Positions 52,557-61,283 of a DNA stretch of 64,000 nucleotides are shown piece after piece. The notes beneath the pieces were generated by a model, which was not told where the DNA came from, did no database searches, and saw only the letters and a list, made by a program, of their open reading frames with translations. How positions within the stretch are numbered: position 1 is the stretch's first letter; every line of letters begins with the position of its first letter. The position numbers and the translations under genes were made by a program. Origin of the DNA: Rhizobiales bacterium GAS188. GTDB taxonomy: Bacteria > Pseudomonadota > Alphaproteobacteria > Rhizobiales > Beijerinckiaceae. Location: contig FNSS01000003.1 in assembly GCA_900104855.1 (NCBI GenBank), forward strand, positions 272,534 to 336,533, written 5' to 3'.

Positions 52557-53594
52557 TCATTGCTGGTCGTCGTGGAGGAGCACGACGCGGCCCGACACCT
52601 TGCGCTCCTCCATCATGCGATGGGCGCGCGATACCTCTTGCACCGGCACGAAGTCGGCGATGTCGGGCGCGATCTCGCCGCGCACAACGAGATCGACGAC
52701 CTTGCGCAGGTCGGCGAGCGTGGCGTGGGCGCTGCCGAGGAAATCGATCTCCTTGAGGATCGCCATGGCGGGATTGAGCGGCACGTTGCCCGGATCGAGA
52801 TTGCCGACGATCACCATTCGCCCGCCAGCCTTCAGCGACCTCACGCTCGAATTGAATGTGGGCTTGCCCACGACCTCGATGACCGCGTCGGCGCCCTCGC
52901 CGCGCGTGAGATCGCGGACGGCCTTGTGAAAGGACAGGTCCGGCGCCACGATCACTTCGGCCGCGCCGCTGTCTTGCAGATGCGCGGCCTTGGCCTTGGA
53001 GGACGAGACGGCGATCGCTCGAAGGCCCAGCAGCCGGGCGAGCTTGATGGTGTGGATGCCGACGCCGCCGCTCGCGCCTGTCACCACCACCGTGTCGCCG
53101 AGCTCGAGCCCGGCTCGCCGCAGCGCGTGGAAGCCGGTCCCGATGGCGCAGCTCAGCACGCAGGCCGCGCGAAGCGTGATGGAATCGGGCAAGAGGAGCG
53201 CATTGCGCTCCGAGGCCAGGACGAACTCGCCGTAGCCGCCCGAGAGCCCCTCCCCGTAGAAGCCCGGGCCTGAGCTGCACAGATTCTCGCGGCCCGAGCC
53301 GCACAGCGCGCACAGCCCGCAGGGGATGCGCTGGATGACCGCGACCCTATCGCCCGGCTTGAAGCGGGTGACGAGCGGGCCAGCCTCCACCACCGTGCCC
53401 GCGATCTCGTGGCCCATGACGGCCGGCAACCGGGTGTGCGGGAAATTCCCGGCCCGGTTCAGGAGGTCGTGGCCGCAGACGCCGCAGGCGGCAACCTTGA
53501 CCAGCATCTGATGCGCGGCGGGAACGGGGCGCGCCACCTCCTCGCAGACGAAGACGTCGGGGCCGCCGAAACGGGGAAGCGTGACGGCTCGCAT
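52557..53594 (-). CDS. Zinc-dependent alcohol dehydrogenase (MDR superfamily)
   Basis: A 345-aa medium-chain dehydrogenase. Catalytic zinc ligands are in AACGVCGHDLLNRAG and VMGHEIAGTVVEAG; the structural zinc site CGLCALCGSGRENLC is complete. The coenzyme motif is VVTGASGGVGIHTIKLARLL. It would oxidise a hydroxy intermediate or reduce a carbonyl or enoyl group in the pathway. The start ATG 53594 is four bases after the upstream acyl-CoA dehydrogenase gene, so the genes are co-translated. Confidence 0.92.
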   Translation of the reverse strand: MRAVTLPRFGGPDVFVCEEVARPVPAAHQMLVKVAACGVCGHDLLNRAGNFPHTRLPAVMGHEIAGTVVEAGPLVTRFKPGDRVAVIQRIPCGLCALCGSGRENLCSSGPGFYGEGLSGGYGEFVLASERNALLLPDSITLRAACVLSCAIGTGFHALRRAGLELGDTVVVTGASGGVGIHTIKLARLLGLRAIAVSSSKAKAAHLQDSGAAEVIVAPDLSFHKAVRDLTRGEGADAVIEVVGKPTFNSSVRSLKAGGRMVIVGNLDPGNVPLNPAMAILKEIDFLGSAHATLADLRKVVDLVVRGEIAPDIADFVPVQEVSRAHRMMEERKVSGRVVLLHDDQQ

Positions 53595-53597
53595 GGC

Positions 53598-54734
53598 TCA
53601 ACCTCCGGCGCGGCGTTCCGCGAGCGTCTCGGCGAGGACGCGCTCGCGGTGATAGGCGGCGTCACCATAGGAATACTCGAGGACCTTGGCGCGGCGCAGA
53701 TAGAAGTGCAGCCCGAGCTCCCAGGTGAAGCCGATGCCGCCATGGATCTGGATGCCCTCGTTGCAGACGAAGCGTGAGGCGTCGCCGCAGAAGGATTTCG
53801 CCATCGAGACGGCCTTGGCGCGGTCGTCGGAGTCCTCGGCCATCGCCCAGGAGGCGTAATAGGCGGCGGAGCGGCTGGTATCGACGGCGACGGCCATGTC
53901 GGCACAGCGATGCTTGATCGCCTGGAACGATCCGATCGGTCTGCCGAACTGCGTCCTGTGGGAGGCATAGCTCACCGCATTGTCGAGGACCTTGGAAGCG
54001 ATGCCGGTCATCTGCGTCGCGGCAAGCGCGCCGCTCGCGTCGAGCAGGCGCCCCAGCGCGGCGGGGGACGGGTCGCCGCCCAGGATGTCGTCGCGGAGTA
54101 CCGGCACGCCCTCGAAGGTCACTTCATGGAAGCGGCCGGACGGATCAAGCGACGCCTGCTCGCGCAGACTGATGCCCTCCCGGTCCGTTTCCAGCAGCAC
54201 GAGCCCGAGCGGACCGTCCTCGCCGAATCTCGCGCCGACGAGCATCAAATCGGCCGCCGCGGCGTGCGGCACGAGAATCTTACGGCCGGAAAGGCGCCAG
54301 GCATTGCCCGAGGGGAGGGCGGTCGCCCGGATGTCCGCCGGATCGAAACTGGCCTCGGGCTCGAGCGTCGCGGGGACGAGCCTGAGCTCGCCTTTGGCTA
54401 TCTTGGGCAGGAGCCGCGTTTTCTGCTCCGGCGTCGCATGGCGGACGAGGACATCGGTCGAGGCAATCGTCTCGGCGACCGGGGAGGGCACCAAGGCACG
54501 GCCGAACTCCTCGACAATCAGCGGAAGGTCGACGAAGGTCAGCCCGAGGCCGCCATACTCCTCGGGCACGAGCAGGCCGAAAGCGCCCAGCTCCGTTAGC
54601 TCCACCCAAAGCCCGGCATCGAGGCCATCGCCATCAAGTCGCGCCCGCACCTTCGCGAGGTCCTGGGTGCCTTCCAGGAACTTCCGCACCGTGTCCCGGA
54701 ACAGGTATTGCTCCTCGCTGAAATCGAAGTCCAT
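53598..54734 (-). CDS. Acyl-CoA dehydrogenase family protein, subunit-like
   Basis: A 378-aa flavoprotein of the ACAD fold. The N-terminal domain (FSEEQYLFRDTVRKFLEGTQ ... GLLVPEEYGGLGLTFVDLPL), the middle beta domain and the C-terminal helical domain (SHRTQFGRPIGSFQAIKHRC ADMAVAVD, split here) are all there. At the usual catalytic Glu position (IYEGT in relatives) it reads EYSYGDAAYHRE, without Glu. It follows directly after a second ACAD gene; such pairs form alpha2-beta2 enzymes in steroid and related acyl side-chain degradation. Confidence 0.9.
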   Translation of the reverse strand: MDFDFSEEQYLFRDTVRKFLEGTQDLAKVRARLDGDGLDAGLWVELTELGAFGLLVPEEYGGLGLTFVDLPLIVEEFGRALVPSPVAETIASTDVLVRHATPEQKTRLLPKIAKGELRLVPATLEPEASFDPADIRATALPSGNAWRLSGRKILVPHAAAADLMLVGARFGEDGPLGLVLLETDREGISLREQASLDPSGRFHEVTFEGVPVLRDDILGGDPSPAALGRLLDASGALAATQMTGIASKVLDNAVSYASHRTQFGRPIGSFQAIKHRCADMAVAVDTSRSAAYYASWAMAEDSDDRAKAVSMAKSFCGDASRFVCNEGIQIHGGIGFTWELGLHFYLRRAKVLEYSYGDAAYHRERVLAETLAERRAGG

Positions 54735-54740
54735 CTCGAC

Positions 54741-55931
54741 CTACTTCGGCAAGCCGAGCAACCGCTCGGCGATGATGTTGCGCTGGATCTCGGATGACCC
54801 GGAATAGATCGTGAAGGCGCGCGAGCGCAGGAAGCCCAGATGGAACCGCCTGCCCGCCGGCGACACTGGATCGTCGCCGTCGAGCGGGGCCAGGGGGCCG
54901 AGGGTCTCGAGCGCCGTCTCGTACATACCTTGCGTGACGTGACTCCAGTAGAGCTTGTTCATCGAGGCCTCCGGCCCGCGCGGCGTCCCCTTCAGCGACT
55001 TGCTGAAGCTGCGCAGGCAGTTGAGTCGCATCAGCTCGACCTCGACGATCGACTTCGCCAGCTTTTGGCGCAATGCCCCGTCCTCGATCGCCGCCTTGCC
55101 GCCGCGCTTTATCGACGACGCGGTATCGAGCAGCCGGTCGAGGTCCTGCTTGAAGCGGATCTGGCGTCCGAGCGCGTCCTCGGGCCCGCGCTCGTAGGCG
55201 AGCGTGGTCATTGCGATCTTCCAACCGCCGTTGAGGTCGCCGACGAGGTTCTCGGCGGGAACGCCGACATTGTCGAAGAACGTCTCGTTGAATTCGCTCT
55301 CGCCCGAGATCTGCCGCAGCGGCCGTATGGTGATGCCCGGCGTGCGCATGTCGACCAGGAGGAAGCTGATGCCCCGATGTTTCGGCGCGGCGGGGTCGGT
55401 GCGCACCAGGAGGATGCACCACTGCGCGTATTGGGCGAAGCTCGTCCAAATCTTCTGGCCGTTGACCATAAAGTGGTCGCCCTGGCGGACGGCCTGGCAG
55501 CGCACCGAGGCGAGGTCTGACCCGGCATTGGGTTCGGAGAAGCCCTGGCACCACACCTCATCGCCTGAGAGGATCTTAGGGAGGAAGCGCTGCCTCTGCG
55601 CCTCGCTGCCATGATGAAGAAGTGTGGTGGCCACGAGATTGCGGCCGATGATGTTCAGCCCCTCGGGCGCATCGGCCCGCGCCATCTCCTCGGCGAAGAT
55701 CGCCTGCTCGATCAAGGTGGCGCCGCGGCCGCCATATTGCTTCGGCCAGGCGATGCCGTTCCAGCCGCCCGCGTCGAGCTTGCGCTCCCATTCCAGGCGG
55801 AAATGCGCGTTCTCGTCCTCGTCGACCGGCTCGAACACCGTCTCGCCCCAGCCGTCGGGCAGATGCGCGCGAAGCCAACGTCGCAGCTCGTCGCGGAAAG
55901 CGAGGTCCTCGGTGCTGTAAGAGAAGTCCAT
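54741..55931 (-). CDS. Acyl-CoA dehydrogenase
   Basis: A 396-aa ACAD. FRDELRRWLRAHLPDGWGET begins the N-domain. The FAD/substrate motif is WCQGFSEPNAGSDLASVRCQ, and the C-terminus ends FTIYSGSSEIQRNIIAERLL. The common Glu of IYEGTSEIQ is Ser here, so the base must come from another position or from the partner subunit at 53598. Both genes are six bases apart. The first unsaturation of the imported acyl-CoA is the likely reaction. Confidence 0.92.
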   Translation of the reverse strand: MDFSYSTEDLAFRDELRRWLRAHLPDGWGETVFEPVDEDENAHFRLEWERKLDAGGWNGIAWPKQYGGRGATLIEQAIFAEEMARADAPEGLNIIGRNLVATTLLHHGSEAQRQRFLPKILSGDEVWCQGFSEPNAGSDLASVRCQAVRQGDHFMVNGQKIWTSFAQYAQWCILLVRTDPAAPKHRGISFLLVDMRTPGITIRPLRQISGESEFNETFFDNVGVPAENLVGDLNGGWKIAMTTLAYERGPEDALGRQIRFKQDLDRLLDTASSIKRGGKAAIEDGALRQKLAKSIVEVELMRLNCLRSFSKSLKGTPRGPEASMNKLYWSHVTQGMYETALETLGPLAPLDGDDPVSPAGRRFHLGFLRSRAFTIYSGSSEIQRNIIAERLLGLPK

Positions 55932-55934
55932 CGG

Positions 55935-56726
55935 TCAGGTCTCCTCGGCGCGGAATTTCGGCGCACGCTTCTCCCGGAAAGCGGCGACGCCTTCCTTGTG
56001 CTCCGGCGTCGTATAGGCGAGCGTCTGGGCGTAGCTCTCATATTCCAGCATCTGGTCGAGCGTCGTGTTCGACGACTTGTTGAGCAGCGTCTTGATCATC
56101 GCCAGCGCCGTGGGCGGGCCGGCGGCGATCTCGGCCGCCAGCGCGTGGCTCTCGTCGAGCAGCCTGTCCGCCGGCACCACGCGGTTGACGAAGCCCAGCG
56201 TCAGCGCTTCGGCGGCGCTGACTTTCCGCGCCGTGAAGCAGAGCTCCTTGGCTTTGTTGAGGCCCACGACCCGGGTCAGCAGATGCAGCCCACCGAGATC
56301 GGGTACCAGGCCGAGCCGGATGAAGATCTGGCTGAAGACGGCCGCCTCGCTGGCGATGATAATGTCGGCCGCGAGCGCGATGTTGAAGCCCGCGCCGACT
56401 GCGGCGCCGTTCACGGCGGCGATTACCGGCTTCTCCAGCATCACGAGCGGCCGGAGCACGTCCGCCAGGATCCAGCGGTGACGCTTGCGGCGCGCCAGCA
56501 ACTTCATGTCCGGGTTCATCGCCTTGACGTCGGCGCCCGCACAGAAGCCGCGTCCGGCGCCGGTCAGGACGACACAGCCGATCATCTCATCGTCCCCGAT
56601 CTGGCGGATGAGCGCCGCGAGCTCGCGATAGAACTGGTCGGTCGTAGCGTTCATTGCATGAGGGCGGTTGAACGTCACCGTGGCGACCCCGTCGGTCACA
56701 TTGTAAAGGAGGGTTTCCAGGGTCAC
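55935..56726 (-). CDS. Enoyl-CoA hydratase
   Basis: A crotonase of 263 aa. DGVATVTFNRPHAMNATTDQ, oxyanion-hole sequences GAGRGFCAGADVKAMNP and VNGAAVGAGFNIALAADIII, and the C-terminal EHKEGVAAFREKRAPKFRAE are standard. The catalytic region reads FIRLGLVPDLGGLHLLTRVV, with Asp where one Glu is common, so an isomerase or hydrolase role is possible. It lies three bases after the acyl-CoA dehydrogenase gene in transcription order reversed, i.e. just upstream of it. Confidence 0.92.
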   Translation of the reverse strand: MTLETLLYNVTDGVATVTFNRPHAMNATTDQFYRELAALIRQIGDDEMIGCVVLTGAGRGFCAGADVKAMNPDMKLLARRKRHRWILADVLRPLVMLEKPVIAAVNGAAVGAGFNIALAADIIIASEAAVFSQIFIRLGLVPDLGGLHLLTRVVGLNKAKELCFTARKVSAAEALTLGFVNRVVPADRLLDESHALAAEIAAGPPTALAMIKTLLNKSSNTTLDQMLEYESYAQTLAYTTPEHKEGVAAFREKRAPKFRAEET

Positions 56727-56772
56727 GCGATCGCCTCCTTGTGGTGTGCCGGAACGTTCATGGAAGCCGCGC

Positions 56773-58314
56773 TCATGGCGCCCGTAGCCCGCGCCTGAGG
56801 ATCTTGCCGGTCGGCCCCTTGGGCAGCTCGGGGAGGAAATACACGGCCGTGGGCACCTTGTAGTGCGCCAGTTCCTCCCGACAGCGCTCGATCAAGGCGT
56901 CGCCGCTGACATCCGCGCTGGGCTTCAGCGCAACAAAGGCGACTGGCACCTCGCCGAGGCGCTCGTCGGGCGCCCCGACGACTGCGACCTCGCTGACGCC
57001 GGGGTGATGGTAGATCACCTCCTCGATATCGGCCGGATAGATATTCTGACCGCCGCGAATGATGACCTCCTTCTTGCGGTCGACGATGTAGGCGTGCCCC
57101 TCCTCGTCGACGATCCCGAGATCGCCGGTGCGCAGCCAGCCGTCGACGATGGCGACCGCCGTCTCCTCGGGCATCTTGTAATAGCCCTGCATGACGTTGG
57201 GGCCCCGCACGCAGATCTCCCCGACCTCGCCGGCGGCGGCCTCCCGTCCACTGTCGGCGACGATCTTCATCTCGATGCCGGGCAGCGCCCGACCGATCGA
57301 TTTGGGCCTTAAGACCTTACCGTTGGCGTCGAGCTGGATGTGCTCCAGAGAAACGATGGCAGTCGCCTCGGTGAGGCCGTAGCCCGTCATGACAAGCGTG
57401 TCTTCGCCCATGGCGGCATAGATGCGTTCGAGAAGCGCAGCCGGCACGGGCGCCGCGCCGGTCATGATGCGGCTGATCGAGCTCATGTCGCGGTGGGAGG
57501 CGTCCGGATGGTCGAAGAGTTTCTGCAGCATCGTCGGCACCGCGGGGAAGAATGTGCAGCGATGCGTCTCTATGGCGTCGAGGCACCTGCCGGCGTCGAA
57601 GCGCTCCATCAGTACCATCGTCGCGCCCGTGACCATCAGCGCATTGATGCACTGGTTCAGCCCGAAGGTATTGTAGAGCGGCAAAGCGCACAGGATTACC
57701 GAGGATTCGACGATCCCAAGCCATCCGGGCGTGCTGTCGTAGTTGGCGCGGATATTGGCGATCGAGAGCATGACGCCCTTCGCCTTGCCGGTGGTGGCGC
57801 TCGTGTTGAGCATCAAACCGACCGTGTTTTCCGGAAGCGAGACCGGCCCCGCGATCGGGTACGCCCGATCCATCAACCGCTCGGTCGAGGCGAGCTGGTC
57901 GGTCTCAGCCTCATGTGCGGGGCCGGCGATGAGGACGCGCTTGAGCGAGCCCGTGCCGGGCGCCCCCGTCGATGGCAGATTTTCCAGGAACCCTCGCCCG
58001 ACGATGAGGAACTCGAGGTCGCAGCTGCCGATCGCGTGGGTGAGCTCGCTCCTCTTGTAGAAGACGTTCAGCGGCGAGACGATGGCGCCGAGCGCGAACA
58101 GCGCCTGCTGATGGAAGATAAAGTCGGGCCGGGACTGCATCAGCAGGCCGACGCGGGTTCCGACTCCGATCCCAGCAGTCGCTAGGCCGCCTGCGATGCG
58201 ACGAACCCTGTCCGCCATCTCGGCATAGGAGAAGACGCGGTCCTCGAAGATGAGGGCAGGCGCGCCTCCGCGCTCGCGTGCCTGCCTGAAGAGGTGATCG
58301 GCGAGGTTTGCCAC
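56773..58314 (-). CDS. AMP-dependent acyl-CoA synthetase/ligase
   Basis: A 513-aa enzyme that activates a carboxylic acid with ATP and CoA. The P-loop is slightly unusual (NTSATTGKAKGVMLS instead of TSGTTG-P-KG). Other motifs are regular: YGLTEATAIVS, GWLRTGDLGIVDEEGHAYIV DRKKE (split here), GGQNIYPADIEEVI, and the catalytic Lys in LPKGPTGKILRRGLR. I chose GTG 58314 because the natural N-terminus VANLADHLFRQARERGG starts there, seven bases after the metallo-hydrolase gene; the open frame extends upstream into that gene. It should be the entry enzyme of the pathway. Confidence 0.92.
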   Translation of the reverse strand: MANLADHLFRQARERGGAPALIFEDRVFSYAEMADRVRRIAGGLATAGIGVGTRVGLLMQSRPDFIFHQQALFALGAIVSPLNVFYKRSELTHAIGSCDLEFLIVGRGFLENLPSTGAPGTGSLKRVLIAGPAHEAETDQLASTERLMDRAYPIAGPVSLPENTVGLMLNTSATTGKAKGVMLSIANIRANYDSTPGWLGIVESSVILCALPLYNTFGLNQCINALMVTGATMVLMERFDAGRCLDAIETHRCTFFPAVPTMLQKLFDHPDASHRDMSSISRIMTGAAPVPAALLERIYAAMGEDTLVMTGYGLTEATAIVSLEHIQLDANGKVLRPKSIGRALPGIEMKIVADSGREAAAGEVGEICVRGPNVMQGYYKMPEETAVAIVDGWLRTGDLGIVDEEGHAYIVDRKKEVIIRGGQNIYPADIEEVIYHHPGVSEVAVVGAPDERLGEVPVAFVALKPSADVSGDALIERCREELAHYKVPTAVYFLPELPKGPTGKILRRGLRAP

Positions 58315-58321
58315 GGTTTGC

Positions 58322-59143
58322 CTATCGTTTCGCCGCAGGGACCAGATGGCCGAGATCGTCCTCCGTCGAGGCGGGAAGCTCGAACCAGTCCGCCGGCAGG
58401 CGCCTCGGTATGCGGAAGTCATGCGCCGGCACGACGATGTCGGCTGCCGCCTTCACCCGCGCCATGCTTGCGACATAGGCGCGCTCGCCCTCGCTGCGGA
58501 TCGCGCCCGGCAGGAAGCTGCCCGCCATGAAGCGCATCGGCTTGTCGGTGGCACGTGGATCTGCCGGATACCAGTAGCGGTAGTGGTCGCCAAGATCGGA
58601 GACCAGCGCCACCTTGCCACGGGCCGTCGTCACGACCGGAACCTGCATGCCCGGCGTATGGCCTGGCGCCTTGAGCAGGCTCAGGCCCTCCATGAGCGTC
58701 TCGTCACCATCGACGAGGCGCAGTTCGGAGGGGCGCTTGCGGTTGAGCAGGCCGATTAGCGTCTCGCGGAAATAGTAGATTCGCTGCGTCGCGACCGGAT
58801 CGACGGCGTGGAACATCTCATCGCGCTGAACGAGGACGCAGGCCCGCGGGAAGAGGTCGAGGTTCCAGGCGTGATCGAAATGAAGATGCGTCGCGATCAC
58901 CATGTCGATGGCCTCGGGCGTCGTTCCCGCCGCAGCGAGCGCCTGGGCAAGCGAGGCATGGCCGCCGCCCTGCCCGTCGATCCGCAAACGCAGTTTGAGA
59001 TCGGCGGCGTCGGGCATGCCGCTGTCGACCAGGATGCGAACGTTCCCGTCGGTGACGAACCAGGCATGGATCGGGTCGCGCAAGAAGCTATCGCCCTGCG
59101 GGATCAGCAGCTCGCCTAGCCTCAGCGTGTGGATCTCGAACAT
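58322..59143 (-). CDS. Metallo-beta-lactamase-fold hydrolase
   Basis: A 273-aa MBL-fold protein of the lactonase-like branch. The zinc motif ATHLHFDHAW (HxHxDH) is complete, followed by LLKAPGHTPGMQVPVV, LVSDLGDHY and VVPAHDFRI. Relatives hydrolyse lactones (AHL lactonase type) or thioesters. In this block it may open a lactone or hydrolyse an acyl-CoA; it may equally remove a toxic ester by-product. It has no signal peptide. Confidence 0.88.
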   Translation of the reverse strand: MFEIHTLRLGELLIPQGDSFLRDPIHAWFVTDGNVRILVDSGMPDAADLKLRLRIDGQGGGHASLAQALAAAGTTPEAIDMVIATHLHFDHAWNLDLFPRACVLVQRDEMFHAVDPVATQRIYYFRETLIGLLNRKRPSELRLVDGDETLMEGLSLLKAPGHTPGMQVPVVTTARGKVALVSDLGDHYRYWYPADPRATDKPMRFMAGSFLPGAIRSEGERAYVASMARVKAAADIVVPAHDFRIPRRLPADWFELPASTEDDLGHLVPAAKR

Positions 59144-59177
59144 GGTGGGAGCCCTCGCGCGGCGCCGCCGCCGCGCC

Positions 59178-60116
59178 CTAGTCTTCCTTGCCGTCGATGA
59201 CCTCGAAATGCGAGATGTCGGCGAGCGATCCGGTGCCCTCCTCCCGCCAGACCGCCCGGACGCGGGTGCCCGGCCTCACCAGTTCCTTCGCCCGGCTCAT
59301 GTCGATGCCGGCGATGTTGTGGATCAGCCGCGTCGAGGCGCCGTCGAGCACGATCTCGGCGTAGATGTACGGCGGCGGCTGCTTCTGGCCGAGGAACTGC
59401 AGATGGATGACGGACATGGCGCGCACGGTGCCCGTCTGAGCGACCTCGACCCAGGTGCCGGTGCGCTTGTGCGTGATGTCGCAGAACTCGCGCGGGGGCA
59501 GCATCGCGTCCTCGCCGTCCGGCGCGCGCACGCCCATGATCCGGCGGTTCGTCTTGATCTCGTCGAAGAGCCGCCCGTAATACGGGCCGAAGGCGTGCTC
59601 GTAGTGCAGGTCGAGCTGGTAGGGCACGACCTGGACCGGTGCGGCGGCGTCCGTCAAAGGGCGGATTTCGCCGACGGGAGCGCCGGGCGCGAGCCTGAAG
59701 CCCGCGAGCGCCAGGATGCTGTTCTCGACGCCCTCGGCCCAGACCGCCTCGACCCGCACGCCGATTGTGAGTTCGTCGTAGGACGCGGCAACGATCCGGT
59801 GCGGGAAGTCGACGTCGGAGCCGTCGATGCGGATGAGCGCGATCAGTCCGGCCTCAGTTTGGGTGTAACCCGTGACGCTCCCAGTGTGGGGAGCCTCGAT
59901 GAGGTCGAACTCGCTGTCGGCACTGAAGGGGCAGAAATCCTGGGCGGGCACGGCGACGACGCCGCTGCCCCTGAACTTCGAGCCGACGATGCGCCGCTTG
60001 CCGATCTCGGCGAGGAACGCCCCGGCGGCGCGGCCGGGCGTCAACGTATAGGGCATCGACAGCGTGCTATTCAGCGGCGGCAGGTCGATCGAATAGGTGT
60101 CGGGGATGGGGAGCAT
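59178..60116 (-). CDS. Tandem DUF35 (OB-fold/zinc-ribbon) protein, partner of thiolase-like enzymes
   Basis: A 312-aa protein with two DUF35-like OB domains: the first runs from about 50 to 150 (GSVTGYTQTEAGLIALIRID, VRVEAVWAEG), the second from about 205 to 305 (GTVRAMSVIHLQFLGQKQPP, GTRVRAVWREEGTGSLADIS). Normal DUF35 proteins have a four-Cys zinc ribbon before each OB fold. Here each place retains only one Cys (AQDFCPFSADSEFD and PREFCDITHKRTG), so zinc binding is probably lost. DUF35 proteins bind CoA and assemble with thiolase-like aldolases or HMG-CoA synthases. The adjacent two thiolase-like genes fit one OB domain each. Confidence 0.85.
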   Translation of the reverse strand: MLPIPDTYSIDLPPLNSTLSMPYTLTPGRAAGAFLAEIGKRRIVGSKFRGSGVVAVPAQDFCPFSADSEFDLIEAPHTGSVTGYTQTEAGLIALIRIDGSDVDFPHRIVAASYDELTIGVRVEAVWAEGVENSILALAGFRLAPGAPVGEIRPLTDAAAPVQVVPYQLDLHYEHAFGPYYGRLFDEIKTNRRIMGVRAPDGEDAMLPPREFCDITHKRTGTWVEVAQTGTVRAMSVIHLQFLGQKQPPPYIYAEIVLDGASTRLIHNIAGIDMSRAKELVRPGTRVRAVWREEGTGSLADISHFEVIDGKED

Positions 60117-60128
60117 GTCTCGATCCTC

Positions 60129-61280
60129 TTAGGCGCCGAGCACTGCGACGCCGCGCAGATTGGCCCAGCCGCCGCCTGACTGGGCAAGCGCCAGCTTTAC
60201 GCCGGGAATCTGGACGTCTCCCGCCTTACCCATCACTTGGGCGGCGGACTCGATCAGTCGGATGAGGCCGGCCGCGCCGATGGGGTTGGCGCCCGCGCAG
60301 CCGCCGGACGGGTTGACGGGGATATCGCCGTCCACCTGCGTCGCGCCCGAGCGGATCAGCTCGGCCGCCTCGCCAGGTGCGCACAGGCCAAGGCTCTCAT
60401 AGTAGCTCAGCTCGAAGCAGGTATAGGGCTCCTGCACCTCCACTACGTCGAACTGCCGGCGCGGATTTGTGATGCCCGCCGCGCGATAGACGCGGCGTGC
60501 GGCAAGCGCCAGCGGCTCGGATACCAGGAGAGACCGCTCGGGCGCATTGTCCGCCTCGCAGAAATAACCCATGCCGTGGATCCATGCCGGTCGGTCGGTC
60601 GATTTCGCCGCCATCTTCTCGGAGGACAAAACGATGGCGGCAGCGCCGTCGGAGATCGGTGGAACGTCGAGCAGCTTGATCGGCCAGGCGAGCGGCTTCG
60701 AGTTCAGCACGTCCTCGACCGTCACTTCCTTCTTCACGTGGGCGTAGGGGTTGCGCATGGCGTTACGGCGATTCTTCACCGCCACCATGGCGGCCGCCTC
60801 CTCGGTGTGGCCGAGAACGTCCATGCGGGCCCGCCAATAGGCCGCCGAGAAGCCCATGATGCCGACGGCGAACTCGCGTCCCCAGAAGGGATCGTAAAGG
60901 GTCGATATCGAGTATTGCAGCGCGCCTTCGGAGAGCTTGTCGTAGGCGACGACCAGAACGCGCTCGGCGAAGCCGCCGGCGATCTGGTAGTAGCCGGCGA
61001 GCGCGCCAGCGAGGCCAGTGCCGCCGCCGCTCGTCACGCGTACAAGAGGCTTGAGTGCGCCGCCGATAGCGTCCACAACCCATTTCTCGGGCTGATTGAC
61101 CGCCGCGAACAGCACGGGGCCCGTGGCGACCACGATCGAATCAATGTCCTCCATGGTGAGCCGGGCGTCCTGGAGCGCCCGGTCCACCGCCTCGCGGACC
61201 AGCCCGGCCTGGCTGACATCCATGCGGCGGCGTGAGTGATGAGTCTGGCCGACGCCCACGATTCCGACATGACGCGCCAT
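60129..61280 (-). CDS. Thiolase-like protein 1, without the nucleophilic Cys
   Basis: A 383-aa thiolase-fold protein. The wording HVGIVGVGQTHHSRRRMDVS and VVEVQEPYTCFELSYYESLG belongs to the SCP2/lipid-transfer thiolase branch. The loop that normally carries the acyl-accepting Cys (N-x-x-C-x-S-G) reads VRVTSGGGTGLAG, with no Cys. The usual GHP-x-GA-G reads GANPIGAAGLIRL, and the C-terminal C-x-GGG reads QSGGGWANLRG. Proteins of this type paired with DUF35 act as retro-aldolases in steroid side-chain degradation (Ltp2 type). It lies 12 bp before the tandem DUF35 gene. Confidence 0.88.
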   Translation of the reverse strand: MARHVGIVGVGQTHHSRRRMDVSQAGLVREAVDRALQDARLTMEDIDSIVVATGPVLFAAVNQPEKWVVDAIGGALKPLVRVTSGGGTGLAGALAGYYQIAGGFAERVLVVAYDKLSEGALQYSISTLYDPFWGREFAVGIMGFSAAYWRARMDVLGHTEEAAAMVAVKNRRNAMRNPYAHVKKEVTVEDVLNSKPLAWPIKLLDVPPISDGAAAIVLSSEKMAAKSTDRPAWIHGMGYFCEADNAPERSLLVSEPLALAARRVYRAAGITNPRRQFDVVEVQEPYTCFELSYYESLGLCAPGEAAELIRSGATQVDGDIPVNPSGGCAGANPIGAAGLIRLIESAAQVMGKAGDVQIPGVKLALAQSGGGWANLRGVAVLGA

Positions 61281-61283
61281 CGG

